64,000 bases of DNA from Lactobacillus sp. GTDB taxonomy: Bacteria; Bacillota; Bacilli; Lactobacillales; Lactobacillaceae. Shown piece after piece: positions 25,252 to 34,390 of the stretch. The notes under the pieces are model-generated. The model was not told the origin of the DNA and ran no database searches. It worked only from the letters and a program-made list of their open reading frames with translations. Position 1 is the stretch's first letter. Each line of letters begins with the position of its first letter. The translations under genes were made by a program, and so were the position numbers. The stretch lies in assembly GCA_022483245.1 (NCBI GenBank), contig JAKVNR010000001.1:1-64000 (forward strand), in the 5' to 3' direction.

Positions 25252-26905
25252 TTAAATCACCTTCACTTTCGATAATGCTGTACAAGTATTCTGCTTGCCG
25301 AATTGGTTCGCTGAAACGTTGGCGGATTACCCCACGGTAAAAGTGTTCATCAAGGCAAGCTGCTTTGGTTAACTTCTCAGTTAATCTCAACCCGCATTTC
25401 AGTTTGAAAACCGCCTCTTTTGGACTGTTCACTACAATTTGTTGAACGAAGTCCTGAAATGGGGCTTTATTAAAGCCTGACAGTTTTTGACCTTGTTGAC
25501 ACCAATGAAGCAGGGTTCGCACGTTTTCAAAATTATTTGCCGAATCAGTATTGTTGCTATTAAACTGTTTAATCTTTTCGCGGCATTGGTAGGTATCCTG
25601 TTCGAGCTGAGCCGTTTGATTTACATAGATGGCTTTATCCAGCAATCCTGATTGCATCAATTCGGTTAGCGTTTCTGCTTTGCGGTCATTTGCCTTAACC
25701 TGATTGACCAATGAACTTAGCTGACCGTTGGTATCACTGTTAGCTTGAACTTGTAAATTTGCTAACAATGGCTGTAATAAGAATTTCCTACTGTAAATGA
25801 GTTTATTCATCATGTTGCAGAAAGCTGCTTCTAGGCTTACTTCAGTTACTGCTTTAACAGGACATTGCTTAGCGGAACTTAGATGTCTTTGACAAGCCCA
25901 GCAAATTTTATTGGGACGTGTTTGCCGCTTAAAAATAGTGCCACAATTGCCACAAGTGATTTTCCCAGAAAATAAGTAGTGGTGTTGGTACTTATGGCTG
26001 CCAGTTTCAATATGGCACTTTTGGACCGCTTCTTTAAGCAGAACTTGAACTCTGTTAAAAGTTTCGTGGTTAACTAAACTAGGGTGATGATCCTCAATTA
26101 AGTATTGGGTGAGTTCACCTTGGTTAAAATGACGGTGATATTGATCATCACTATAAGTCTTCTGGCAGAGCATATCACCGGTGTAATTACTGTTTCGTAA
26201 AATGTTAATCACGGTGTTGCTTCGCCATTGTCCACCACGCTTTGTTGCTACGTGTTTATGGTTCAATCCTTTAGCAATCCGACTGGCTGATGTTCCACTT
26301 AGAAATCGTTGAAAGATTTGTCGTACAGTCTTTGCTTCAGTATGGTTGATAACTAAGTTGCCATCCTCAATTGAATATCCATAGGGTGCTGAGGATACAT
26401 GGAATTTGCCACTAGCAAAACGTTTCCTGATTGCCCAGCGTAGATTTCCGGCAGTTGAGTGGGATTCATCCTGGGCAATACTGCTAAGAATCGATAGAAA
26501 TAACTCACTGGCCATTGCTCCAGTATTGATATGCTCTTTCTCAAAGATAATTGGAATATTCAATTGCTGTAATTCCCGGACAATCTGCAAACAATCAGTT
26601 GTATTTCGTGACAAACGGCTAATTGATTTGGTCACCACGAGGTCAATCCGGTGATTATGACAATCAGTTAGTAATTCTTTTAAGGCGTTCCGCTTGGTCA
26701 TCTTGGTGCCTGAGATTCCTTCATCATAGTAGATCTTAGCCAGCTCCCAATTAGGGTGGTTGTTAATGTACTTTTGATAATGGGCACGTTGATTTTCAAG
26801 ACTCTCCAGCTGTTCAATATTGTCCGTCGAAACTCGACAATAAGCTGCTACACGGAGTTGCTTGACATTACGGTGGTAGCTTTGGATTTTAGTAATGGTT
26901 GACAT
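25244..26905 (-). CDS. Large serine recombinase A
   Basis: This 553-residue recombinase has Ser26 in YCRVSTD, SRLSRNT, a recombinase domain, a zinc ribbon (CGNCGT...C..C) and a long coiled-coil end. It is clearly different from recombinase B, so it is not a recent duplicate. AAGGAGGG precedes the ATG. It is translated with recombinase B through the 8-bp overlap. Confidence 0.92.
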   Translation of the reverse strand: MSTITKIQSYHRNVKQLRVAAYCRVSTDNIEQLESLENQRAHYQKYINNHPNWELAKIYYDEGISGTKMTKRNALKELLTDCHNHRIDLVVTKSISRLSRNTTDCLQIVRELQQLNIPIIFEKEHINTGAMASELFLSILSSIAQDESHSTAGNLRWAIRKRFASGKFHVSSAPYGYSIEDGNLVINHTEAKTVRQIFQRFLSGTSASRIAKGLNHKHVATKRGGQWRSNTVINILRNSNYTGDMLCQKTYSDDQYHRHFNQGELTQYLIEDHHPSLVNHETFNRVQVLLKEAVQKCHIETGSHKYQHHYLFSGKITCGNCGTIFKRQTRPNKICWACQRHLSSAKQCPVKAVTEVSLEAAFCNMMNKLIYSRKFLLQPLLANLQVQANSDTNGQLSSLVNQVKANDRKAETLTELMQSGLLDKAIYVNQTAQLEQDTYQCREKIKQFNSNNTDSANNFENVRTLLHWCQQGQKLSGFNKAPFQDFVQQIVVNSPKEAVFKLKCGLRLTEKLTKAACLDEHFYRGVIRQRFSEPIRQAEYLYSIIESEGDLIG

Positions 26906-26934
26906 GACAACCCTCCTTTCGTCAGTGTGGTATG

Positions 26935-27174
26935 TTAGCTCTGGAGGCTTGATGTATCAACGTTTCCGGGCCCTAATAATGGTGGAAATGATTGTTTATT
27001 TAAGGAATCAATGTCTTTAAATTCGGTGGGCGAAATAAGGCCTTTATTAAGTAGAGTCTGGATGATCTGTTTTGCTTGTTGATAATGCAAATCGTTCAAT
27101 AATTGCTCTGAACTAATATTCGTACTTGTTGCTATTAGTGGTTGATGAGTCACTGGTTGTACTTTTTTTACCAT
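26935..27174 (-). CDS. Small SHOCT-like protein before the recombinases
   Basis: The protein has 79 residues. The middle (QAKQIIQTLLNKGLISPTEF) resembles the short SHOCT helix pair often seen in small proteins encoded before paired serine recombinases. The ATG has GGAGG upstream, right next to motif copy 3. It may act as an excision or directionality factor, but this is only context. Confidence 0.6.
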   Translation of the reverse strand: MVKKVQPVTHQPLIATSTNISSEQLLNDLHYQQAKQIIQTLLNKGLISPTEFKDIDSLNKQSFPPLLGPGNVDTSSLQS

Positions 27175-27192
27175 GTTTAATTACCTCCACTG

Positions 27193-27221
27193 ATAAGCCA
27201 GAACAAGCGGAAAAGTAAACC
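27193..27221 (-). promoter_or_regulatory. 29-nt element motif, copy 3
   Basis: On the minus strand this reads GGTTTACTTT...TGGCTTAT with the standard spacing. It is only 18 nt from the ATG of the small recombinase-operon protein and ties excision genes to the same signal as replication genes. Confidence 0.5.
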
Positions 27222-27236
27222 ATGGTAAAAGAAAAA

Positions 27237-27258
27237 AGCTGACAGAAAACTGCCAGCT
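27237..27258 (-). terminator. Minus-strand terminator upstream of the recombinase operon
   Basis: AGCTGGCA pairs with TGTCAGCT with a wobble, followed by a run of six T residues on the minus strand. It insulates the recombinase operon from upstream transcription. Confidence 0.7.
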
Positions 27259-27263
27259 AAAAG

Positions 27264-27388
27264 TTGAAAAATCAAAATATATCAGATATCATTAGTAAAT
27301 GAAAAGAGAGCAACGAGCGGCATCTCGTTACCCTCAAACGCAGTTCAGGTGACTGAAGGATAGCTAACCGTTATGGTTAGCTTTTTTT
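27264..27388 (+). ncRNA. Candidate antisense antitoxin RNA with its promoter
   Basis: TTGAAA (27264) and TATCAT (27287) are 17 bp apart. The predicted RNA runs from about 27299 to the terminator at 27362-27388 (AGCTAACC with GGTTAGCT, then seven T residues), about 90 nt. It overlaps the 3' end of the toxin-like reading frame on the other strand. This convergent layout matches RNA antitoxins of the Fst/par type. Confidence 0.55.
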
Positions 27389-27459
27389 ATTATCGCGTAG
27401 GCTTTAGCACAGTCAATGACTAGCTGGCCGATTGCCACGATAACTAAGGCGGCATTAAT
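27364..27459 (-). CDS. Candidate Fst-like type I toxin peptide (ATT start)
   Basis: A 31-residue hydrophobic frame (AALVIVAIGQLVIDCAKAY, then a basic tail KKANHNG) ends inside the antisense RNA terminator, as in Fst. No ATG lies in frame; GGAGG sits 8 nt before an ATT codon. A short frame from the ATG at 27491 is in another phase, so a frameshift is also possible. Minus-strand transcription could end at the hairpin AACGAG/CTCGTT (27312-27329). Confidence 0.4.
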   Translation of the reverse strand: MNAALVIVAIGQLVIDCAKAYAIIKKANHNG

Positions 27460-27558
27460 TGCTGCTCCTCCAGTCCTTTCCTAAATAACATGACTCTCAC
27501 CTCCACAGTTCAGATTATTTGAGGGGTGTGTAGCCACGTTAACTGCTAAGTCTTTCAT

Positions 27559-27598
27559 GATGGGAGCGACCCATCAAGTCCGACCTAATAGCATTTTA
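27559..27598 (-). promoter_or_regulatory. Candidate toxin promoter -10 and 5' stem-loop
   Basis: TAAAAT (27598-27593, minus strand) with a TG before it is followed by a GATGGG/CCCATC stem (27575-27559) near the expected RNA start. A 5' stem-loop of this kind is typical of Fst-type toxin messages. The remaining leader to 27460 shows no gene. Confidence 0.4.
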
Positions 27599-27616
27599 TC
27601 ATAGAAACAACAAAAA

Positions 27617-27640
27617 GCCTGCAGACCGGAGTCCACAGGC
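27617..27640 (-). terminator. Terminator of the structural/lysis operon
   Basis: GCCTGTGGACTCC pairs with GGTCTGCAGGC on the minus strand and is followed by five T residues. It lies 6 bp after the endolysin stop codon. Confidence 0.85.
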
Positions 27641-27645
27641 ATAAA

Positions 27646-28524
27646 TCAGAGTAATTGATTGACACGTTTTTGAATTTGAATTGGATCATAACCAGCTTGT
27701 TTCAAACGGGTAATTCGCTCATTACCATTTCCCCAGGAACCACGGATAACTTCACGGGCAATTTGGTCGACTGACTTACGATTCAATAATTTATTAACTT
27801 TTTCTTGCACGACTGAGTAGTCGTAACCCGCAGCAGTTAAACGTTTTTGACGATCGACACCATTACCCCATTGCCCATTCAATACTTCTGCAGCCAGCTG
27901 ATCAGGGTTCTTCCTGGTAACTGGCTGTTTTTTGTTAATAACTGCTGCGTAATCGATATAGGCATAATCTAGATCACAGTTGCCATTGACACCTGGAACA
28001 GAACCAGTAGAGGAATGTTGCCAGATTCCGTAATTACCACCATAGTTACAACGTGGACCATATTCGGCTATCCAGATTGCATAACGCTGAGCAACAGTGG
28101 GAGAGATGTAATTTTGCAGTGGTGAACGAGAAATATATAAACCCGCATAGCAACCATTCTGTTCCAAAACGCTACAGAAGCTTTTTACTAAGCTATCACA
28201 AAAGTTGCGTCCGTTAGCAAATTGCCACTTTTCTTCCAAATCAAAGTAGATTGGATAATCAAAGTGCCGATTACCAAGGACGGTTAAGCAAGCCCGAGCT
28301 TCGTTGGCTGCATCAGCAGGTGAAACTGCATAGGAGCACCAGTAGGCCCCAACTTGCAAACCTGCCGCTTTGGCTTGTGCATAGTGTTCCGCAAAATAAT
28401 GATCTACTTGGCTAGCAGAACGACCGTAGCCAGCTCTAATTAGGACGAATTTTACGCCGCTTGCTTTGACTGCATTAAAATCAACGTGACCTTGCCATTC
28501 AGAAATATCGATTCCTGGAATCAT
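27646..28524 (-). CDS. Endolysin: GH25 lysozyme with two CW_7 wall-binding repeats
   Basis: This 292-residue lysozyme has the GH25 start GIDISEWQG (catalytic Asp6) and YFDLEEKW near residue 95. Two CW_7 (Cpl-7-type) repeats follow, each with the core GxWGNGxxRxxRLxxAGYD, at about 209-247 and 254-292. There is no signal peptide, so it needs the holin encoded just upstream (1-bp overlap of stop and start). It would break the host wall to release particles. Confidence 0.95.
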   Translation of the reverse strand: MIPGIDISEWQGHVDFNAVKASGVKFVLIRAGYGRSASQVDHYFAEHYAQAKAAGLQVGAYWCSYAVSPADAANEARACLTVLGNRHFDYPIYFDLEEKWQFANGRNFCDSLVKSFCSVLEQNGCYAGLYISRSPLQNYISPTVAQRYAIWIAEYGPRCNYGGNYGIWQHSSTGSVPGVNGNCDLDYAYIDYAAVINKKQPVTRKNPDQLAAEVLNGQWGNGVDRQKRLTAAGYDYSVVQEKVNKLLNRKSVDQIAREVIRGSWGNGNERITRLKQAGYDPIQIQKRVNQLL

Positions 28525-28934
28525 TACTTGTCACCATCCTTATTATGAAGTTGTTGAAGAACATTTTTTAATTTATCGGGTACAGGTAATCCTAATCGAC
28601 TCGTGTTTTCTAATAGAGAAATACCTTCGTTAGAGATATAGAAGAAAATGGTTGCTGTGCGAATTGCGGAGCCATTTTTTAGTAAATACACATCAAGACA
28701 GTGAGCAATGCCAACCAATAATAGAATTAAAACCTTGCGGGTAAGCCCGCGAAATCCAATCTCACTGGATAATTTATGTTCACTAACGGCGCAAAGAACT
28801 CCGGTGATATAGTCCACGACCATAAAAATCAGGAGAATATATAGGAAACCATCGAGTCCTCCTAAAAACCAGCCAAGGAAAGCGCCAATAGCTCCGAAAC
28901 ACGTATTGATTACCGTTAAACTAGTTGTCTTCAT
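28524..28934 (-). CDS. Phage holin (phage_holin_4_1 type)
   Basis: This 136-residue protein has two to three hydrophobic helices (FGAIGAFLGWFLGG, FLYILLIFMVVDYITGVL, VLILLLVGIAHCL) and the DYITG motif of the phage_holin_4_1 family. The ATG at 28934 follows AAGGAG and lies within the end of the head-closure gene. It would form membrane lesions for endolysin exit. Its direct contact with a head gene marks the place where tail genes are missing. Confidence 0.88.
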   Translation of the reverse strand: MKTTSLTVINTCFGAIGAFLGWFLGGLDGFLYILLIFMVVDYITGVLCAVSEHKLSSEIGFRGLTRKVLILLLVGIAHCLDVYLLKNGSAIRTATIFFYISNEGISLLENTSRLGLPVPDKLKNVLQQLHNKDGDK

Positions 28935-29304
28935 TTGGATTATCAACTCCTTTCGAATATTCGGCCTTGATCTCCATATACTCGTGGTTGTATTTAACAT
29001 CGTCAATGAAGCCAATATTGTAGCCACGTCCTTCAAACCATATATTGGTTTCTTCATCAATATCATCGCGATATCGAATGATGAATGATAATTGCTTTTC
29101 CAATTTTACGGTGACAGCGGTGTAATACTCTTGTCCGTGCAGGGCGGAAACTTTTGCCCACACATCACCCAGACGTACATCCTTGTACATTGACATTCCA
29201 GTATTAGGATTTTCGCCGACATATTTCTTCTTCATTAGCGTTATGCGCCGGTCTAATTCACCAATATCAACAATCTTACTAACACGTTTGTTTTGTTGTT
29301 GCAT
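28921..29304 (-). CDS. Phage head closure / head-tail adaptor protein
   Basis: The protein has 127 residues. The patterns LDRRITLMKKKY, GDVWAKVSALHGQEYY and FIIRYRDDIDEETNIWFEGRGYNI fit the SPP1 gp16/HK97 head-closure family. The start codon overlaps the stop codon of the connector gene. It seals the filled head and makes the surface to which a tail would dock, yet no tail gene follows. Confidence 0.88.
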   Translation of the reverse strand: MQQQNKRVSKIVDIGELDRRITLMKKKYVGENPNTGMSMYKDVRLGDVWAKVSALHGQEYYTAVTVKLEKQLSFIIRYRDDIDEETNIWFEGRGYNIGFIDDVKYNHEYMEIKAEYSKGVDNPNEDN

Positions 29305-29582
29305 TAAAACTCCTCCTTCCGGTAAGGAGACAAGATGGCCCGGAGAAATTTGATCATGGCATCAAAATCGGCGGTTTCCCGATATTCGTAAAGGTAAGCC
29401 ACGGTATAAAGAATTGCGGTATGAATATCATCGGGGAGGGGGTCGAATGCGGATAGTGGTTGACGAAGTACATTCTCGACTGTAGCTGTTGCCGATCCAA
29501 TTAACTTCGTAATTAGGTCATCCTCAACAGTGTTATCCACCCTCAGGTAGGCTTTTGCTTCGGCCAAAGTAATAGCAGCCAC
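29304..29582 (-). CDS. Head-tail connector protein (gp6-like)
   Basis: This 92-residue protein (LAEAKAYLRVDNTVEDDLI, then HTAILYTVAYLYEYRE) is typical of HK97 gp6-like connectors, which form a ring below the portal. It follows the capsid gene by 16 bp. The length matches the family. Confidence 0.88.
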   Translation of the reverse strand: MAAITLAEAKAYLRVDNTVEDDLITKLIGSATATVENVLRQPLSAFDPLPDDIHTAILYTVAYLYEYRETADFDAMIKFLRAILSPYRKEEF

Positions 29583-29598
29583 ATTTCATCAATCCTTT

Positions 29599-30777
29599 CT
29601 ATTTAGCAGCCATGGACAAGGTTTTAATTGCTTCTGGTAGGATAACTTTACCGTCAACTCGTTGTGAGCCTAAGAAGCCAACTTGACCAGTTACGGCATA
29701 AAGTTCATTCAGACGTTTGAAGGTTCGTCCTTCTCGATCTGCAATCCAGTAGTAGTTAAAGTCACCGAAAAGAACTGGCTTATTAGCAGCAGCCAATGTC
29801 GGCATGAATGGACTAGTGTAAACCGGACAGTTAAGAATTCGGTCTGGTTGGCCTACCTGAACGGAAGGTTGCCAAATGTATTGGTCGTTCTTATCTTTCA
29901 TTTTGCGGATGGCTTTCACGGTATCATCGTTCATCAAAAAGACAGCGTTTTGACGATATGGCGCCTTTAAGGAATAGAAAAGGTCAATTAAATCATCAAA
30001 AGTTAACGCATCGGCCTTGGCAGCTGTGGATCCGGCTGAAGCGCCATTAGTGTCGGTTAGGATACCAGTAGGTTGACCAGTACCGGTACCGGTTAAAAAG
30101 GCCTGTTCTTCAGCATTACCGAGTCGGCGTCCAAATTCATCGGAGAGATAAGACATCAAATCAAATGCGGAATCGTTTAGTAATTCTTCTGATACTTTGA
30201 TCAGGGTCCCCAACTTATGTGCGCCTAGTGACACCTGACTAAATTGAGTGTTGGACTCTGTGTAGGCCGCTTCTTCTTCGAGCCAGGCTGCAGTACCTTC
30301 ACTGGCTACCACTGTAATTTTGTGTTCGCCGCTATTGGTTTGGATGACATGACTGATCGTTCGCAGCACGTTTGCTTCTTGCAACTTTTGGATAAGTTGG
30401 TTTTCAAATTCGTCGGGCACTAAGAAACCACCATCGGGGTCCGCACCTTCCTTAAGAGCATCCACGACGGCATGTCCACGCATCATTTGCCAGAAATCTT
30501 TTGCATAAGCATCCTGTCTCTTTGGTAGCTGATCAGCAGTTGGGGAATTAGTAAGGGCCTTACAGGTAGGTTGGTTCAGTGCCACTTCAATTTCTGCCTG
30601 CTTGTGCCGTCGATTGATTTCCTTACCTAAGTCGACAACTTCTTGCTCCATCTTTTCATAACGGGCATTGTCTTCGGCTGAGAGTACATCTGATTCCTTT
30701 TGCTTAGCATCTAGGAAATCCTTTGCTTGTTTCCAAATACGGGCACGCTTTTCTTGTAATTCAGTAATTTTACTCAT
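29599..30777 (-). CDS. HK97-type major capsid protein
   Basis: The protein has 392 residues. The N-terminal 100 residues are charged and helical (scaffold-like delta domain), followed by the HK97 capsid fold, with GGFLVPDEFENQLIQKL near 120 and QEANVLRTISHVI. The delta domain would be removed by the ClpP-type protease encoded upstream. Its presence with portal, protease and connectors means the element can probably build its own head. Confidence 0.95.
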   Translation of the reverse strand: MSKITELQEKRARIWKQAKDFLDAKQKESDVLSAEDNARYEKMEQEVVDLGKEINRRHKQAEIEVALNQPTCKALTNSPTADQLPKRQDAYAKDFWQMMRGHAVVDALKEGADPDGGFLVPDEFENQLIQKLQEANVLRTISHVIQTNSGEHKITVVASEGTAAWLEEEAAYTESNTQFSQVSLGAHKLGTLIKVSEELLNDSAFDLMSYLSDEFGRRLGNAEEQAFLTGTGTGQPTGILTDTNGASAGSTAAKADALTFDDLIDLFYSLKAPYRQNAVFLMNDDTVKAIRKMKDKNDQYIWQPSVQVGQPDRILNCPVYTSPFMPTLAAANKPVLFGDFNYYWIADREGRTFKRLNELYAVTGQVGFLGSQRVDGKVILPEAIKTLSMAAK

Positions 30778-30796
30778 TGATAAGTCCTCCTAAAAA

Positions 30797-31468
30797 TTAG
30801 TGTGATAACAAAGAAAGCCGCTTTTGCAGCGACTTTACAGAGATATTAGATTTTGCTTGTGGTTTTAGCTTGTTCAATAGAACCAATTCAGATTGTTTAT
30901 CTGAATATGAGTAACAATCCGTGACATCTTTGTTTTGACCTAGCATATCGTCAGCGAACCCCAACTCAATCGCTTTATTGACATTCATCCAGGTTTCATC
31001 ATCCATCATGGATGAAATTTTTTCTCGAGGAAGGTTTGTTTTAAGTTCATAGGCATTGATAATTGATTCTTTGGTTTCAGCTAACATTTGTGCAGCTTGA
31101 TCAAGATCTTCTTTTTGTCCACCAACAATGGTTAATGGATTATGGATCATGATCATCGCGGTTGGGACCATGGAAACTTTTGTGCCTGCCATGGCGATGA
31201 CTGATGCTGCCGAAGCAGCAATACCATCAATTTTGACGTTCACGTTATCGGGATAATTCATTAGCATCGTGTAAATGCGACTGGCAGCGACACAGTCACC
31301 ACCGGGAGAATTTAACCAGAGATCGATCGGCCCTTTCCCTTGACTTAATTCATCTTGAAATAATTGAGGAGTGACTTCATCATCAACCCAGCTATCTTCA
31401 GCAATTGTACCGTTAATAGTTAATACACGTTGATTCTGAGGGCCACTCCAGTTCCAGAAACGTTTCAT
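30797..31468 (-). CDS. ClpP-like prohead protease
   Basis: The protein has 223 residues. ClpP-fold marks are LNSPGGD near 53, GIAASAAS with the likely catalytic Ser86, and MIHNP with His109. It overlaps the portal gene by 4 bp. It would cleave the capsid delta domain during head maturation. Confidence 0.95.
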   Translation of the reverse strand: MKRFWNWSGPQNQRVLTINGTIAEDSWVDDEVTPQLFQDELSQGKGPIDLWLNSPGGDCVAASRIYTMLMNYPDNVNVKIDGIAASAASVIAMAGTKVSMVPTAMIMIHNPLTIVGGQKEDLDQAAQMLAETKESIINAYELKTNLPREKISSMMDDETWMNVNKAIELGFADDMLGQNKDVTDCYSYSDKQSELVLLNKLKPQAKSNISVKSLQKRLSLLSH

Positions 31469-32730
31469 TCTTTTGGTTCCTCACTTTCTTTAGATGGTTG
31501 AGAACTATAGAAGTTACCAGCTTGGTTGAGTGGCAGCATATTGCCATTTACCAAGTATTCGTCACCGCCTTCATTAGTAGGGATGCGGTTTAGATCTTCA
31601 AGTTCTCGAATGTCATTTGCAGACAGCCAACCATTTTGGCGCCCAATAGCATAGCCATTCATTCGGCTTTCGTAATCGCCACGTAGTAATCCATCAACAT
31701 TGAATTTGACGAAAAACTTTCGTTGATCATCAGCGGAAAGAAGCTGTTGATTCATAGCTTGTTCCCAGCGAATGCACCAAGGGTTCAGGGTGTACTTTAC
31801 AAATTCTAGTGATTGTTGCTCGATATTTGAGAATGTCGAACGATCTAGGTCACCAACCATATGCGGTGGTACACGAAAAATTCTGGCGATTTCGTCGAGT
31901 TGGAATTTTCGAGTATCAAGAAATTGCGCTTGGTCGGGTGGAATGGAAAGCTGATGAAAAGTCATTCCTTCTTCCAAGACAGCAATGCTGTGATTATTAG
32001 ATCCCGAAAATTGTGATTGCCAACTTTTCCGGAGCCGTTCGGGATCTTTGACTACATTAGGATGCTCGAGAACACCACCAGGTGTGGCATCATTTTTGAA
32101 AAAGGTGGCCCCATATTGTTCGGCAGCCATGGATAATCCAATAGCATTCTTAGCCATAGCAATAGGACTGTAACCAATCAAACCATCAAATCCTAACCCT
32201 GCGATGTGAAGGACTTCATCGGACAAGAGAATTACTTGCTTCGATTTATTCTTTGCCTGGTAATCATCATAGTTGCGAGTATAGGTGTAGTAGATTTCAC
32301 CGTTAGCAGCACGGTTAACGTCCATTCGATCTGGCATCAAAGGATAGAGCCCAGTGATCTTGCCTTGACCGTTTCGAATGATTTGTGCATAGGCATTACC
32401 CCACAGTAATAAATGGTTCATCATGGTTTCGCGAAAGATAAAACTGGTCATTTCTGGATTTGGCGCATCATGAAGCAAAAAATAAAGCGGGTGGTTAGTT
32501 GCCCGCTTTTTCCCACCATCGCTGGTATATTGATAAATATGGAGTGGCAGTTCAGCTAATCCTTCAGCCAAGACTCGAACACAAGCATAAACTGCAGTAT
32601 TCTGCATTGCGGTGCGTTCGGTCACATTTTGGCCAGCCATCGAACTGCCGAAGAAAAATGACATGGTGCTGGATAGGGTGTTTTTGGGTGAAGCTTTATT
32701 GGTATGGAACAATTTATTAAATAGACTCAT
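31465..32730 (-). CDS. HK97-type portal protein
   Basis: This 421-residue protein has the portal pattern NTAVYACVRVLAEGLAELPLH (shortened here) near 46, PMAKNAIG-like middle and DEIARIFRVPPHMVGDL near 280. It forms the DNA entry channel of the head and the docking site for terminase. It lies in the standard order terminase, portal, protease, capsid. Confidence 0.94.
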   Translation of the reverse strand: MSLFNKLFHTNKASPKNTLSSTMSFFFGSSMAGQNVTERTAMQNTAVYACVRVLAEGLAELPLHIYQYTSDGGKKRATNHPLYFLLHDAPNPEMTSFIFRETMMNHLLLWGNAYAQIIRNGQGKITGLYPLMPDRMDVNRAANGEIYYTYTRNYDDYQAKNKSKQVILLSDEVLHIAGLGFDGLIGYSPIAMAKNAIGLSMAAEQYGATFFKNDATPGGVLEHPNVVKDPERLRKSWQSQFSGSNNHSIAVLEEGMTFHQLSIPPDQAQFLDTRKFQLDEIARIFRVPPHMVGDLDRSTFSNIEQQSLEFVKYTLNPWCIRWEQAMNQQLLSADDQRKFFVKFNVDGLLRGDYESRMNGYAIGRQNGWLSANDIRELEDLNRIPTNEGGDEYLVNGNMLPLNQAGNFYSSQPSKESEEPKE

Positions 32731-32758
32731 GGCATCAACTCCTTTCAGTTCTTCGCAA

Positions 32759-34357
32759 TTACAACATCAATAAACCTCGACCATCATAAACAGAATCACC
32801 ACTGTCTTCATTGCGAATGGCGCGATCCAATCCCATGATAGTAGCGACAACGCCATCTATCTTTTCAGTTGATTTTGCTTTATCTGGTTTGATGTTGCCT
32901 GCCGGATCAGTTCGAATGTAGATGTTGTCCATCATCCAACGCAAAACTGGGTGTCCACCGTGAGCAATTTTCTTTTCCAAAGTTAAGCGCATCAACTCTT
33001 TGGTTGGTGGAGTCATATCTTTGAACCCTTGGCCAAATGGCACTACCGTGAAGCCCATTCCTTCAAGATTCTGGACCATTTCGACTGCACCCCAACGGTC
33101 AAAGGCAATTTCCTTGATATGGTATTTCTTTCCGAGATCATCAATGAAGTGTTCTATGAAGCCATAGTGGACGACATTACCTTCTGTGGTTTGTAGATAT
33201 CCCTGCTGCTTCCAAATATCGTAGGGGACATGATCACGGCGAACCCGCAAATCAACGTTATCCTCGGGAATCCAGAAGTAAGGTAGCAGGGTGTAACCTT
33301 CTGAATCATCTCTAGGAGGAAACACCAGTACAAAAGCCGTAATATCAGTAGTTGATGACAGGTCAAGGCCACCATAGCAATCGCGGCCACGTAATTCATC
33401 GGGATCAACAGGAAAGGCACAAGCATCCCATTTGTCCATCGGCATCCATCGAACATCTTGCTTCACCCACTGATTTAACCGTAGTTGTCGGAAGGTGTTC
33501 TCTTCAGCCGGATTCTCCTTAGCTGAATTATAAGCATCCTTAACCTTCTCCATCTTGACGGTAATACCCAGGGAGGGATTAGCTTTCTTCCAAACTTCAG
33601 GACTCGACCAATCTTCATCACGCCCGGCACCGTAAATAACCGGATAAAAACGGGGGTCATGTTTACGGCCCTTCATGATGTCGATTGCTTTTTGATGAAC
33701 CTGGTAACAGATAGAGTGTTCATCATTACCGGCAGTCGTGATTAAAAAGTAGAGCGGCTGCGTTCGAGCATCGCCGGAACCCTTAGTCATGACGTCGTAG
33801 AGTTTACGATTGGGTTGAGTGTGTAATTCATCAAAAATTACTCCTGACACGTTGAAACCGTGCTTGGAATAAGCATCAGCAGATAGGACTTGATAGAAAC
33901 TATTAGTTGGCTCATAGATCAGCCGTTTTTGGGAAGCGAGGATCTTACAACGCTTTTTTAAGGCTGGGTTCATCCGCACCATATCAGCGGCGACGTCAAA
34001 AACAATGGCGGCCTGCTGGCGATCAGCAGCACAACCATAAACTTCTGCACGTTCTTCACCATCAGCGCAGCAAAGCAGTAGAGCAACAGCCGCCGCCAGT
34101 TCTGATTTGCCTTGCTTTTTTGGAATTTCGACGTAAGCAGTATTGAATTGACGATACCCATCAGGTTTTAAGATGCCAAAAATGTCGCGAATAATTTTTT
34201 CCTGCCAGTCAATGAGGTCAAAAGGCTTACCCGCCCAGGTTCCCTTGGTATGGCATAGGCATTCGATAAATGAAACTGCAAAATCAGCTGCGTCTTTGTT
34301 ATAAGTAGAGTCCTTGGCCATGAACCTAGTTGGCTTGTAATCTTTTAGTTTTCGCAA
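32759..34357 (-). CDS. Terminase large subunit
   Basis: This 532-residue packaging motor has ATPase Walker A IPKKQGKS (78-85), Walker B VIFDELH (173-179), and a C-terminal nuclease with GGLDLSSTTD and FDRWGA. All key residues are present. It follows the DUF5049 gene after a terminator-like hairpin. It cuts and pumps element DNA into heads. Confidence 0.95.
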   Translation of the reverse strand: MRKLKDYKPTRFMAKDSTYNKDAADFAVSFIECLCHTKGTWAGKPFDLIDWQEKIIRDIFGILKPDGYRQFNTAYVEIPKKQGKSELAAAVALLLCCADGEERAEVYGCAADRQQAAIVFDVAADMVRMNPALKKRCKILASQKRLIYEPTNSFYQVLSADAYSKHGFNVSGVIFDELHTQPNRKLYDVMTKGSGDARTQPLYFLITTAGNDEHSICYQVHQKAIDIMKGRKHDPRFYPVIYGAGRDEDWSSPEVWKKANPSLGITVKMEKVKDAYNSAKENPAEENTFRQLRLNQWVKQDVRWMPMDKWDACAFPVDPDELRGRDCYGGLDLSSTTDITAFVLVFPPRDDSEGYTLLPYFWIPEDNVDLRVRRDHVPYDIWKQQGYLQTTEGNVVHYGFIEHFIDDLGKKYHIKEIAFDRWGAVEMVQNLEGMGFTVVPFGQGFKDMTPPTKELMRLTLEKKIAHGGHPVLRWMMDNIYIRTDPAGNIKPDKAKSTEKIDGVVATIMGLDRAIRNEDSGDSVYDGRGLLML

Positions 34358-34390
34358 GAGGGCATCACATCCTTTCAGTTGTACTAAAAA

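Noticed and set aside
27457-27491. MLFRKGLEEQ... short frame as the toxin itself
   Set aside because: It stops after 15 residues and lacks a hydrophobic segment. The neighbouring frame has the membrane-like sequence and ends at the antisense terminator.
28934-29066. Longer start for the holin gene
   Set aside because: The extra 44 residues lie inside the head-closure gene and have no ribosome site. The ATG at 28934 has one.
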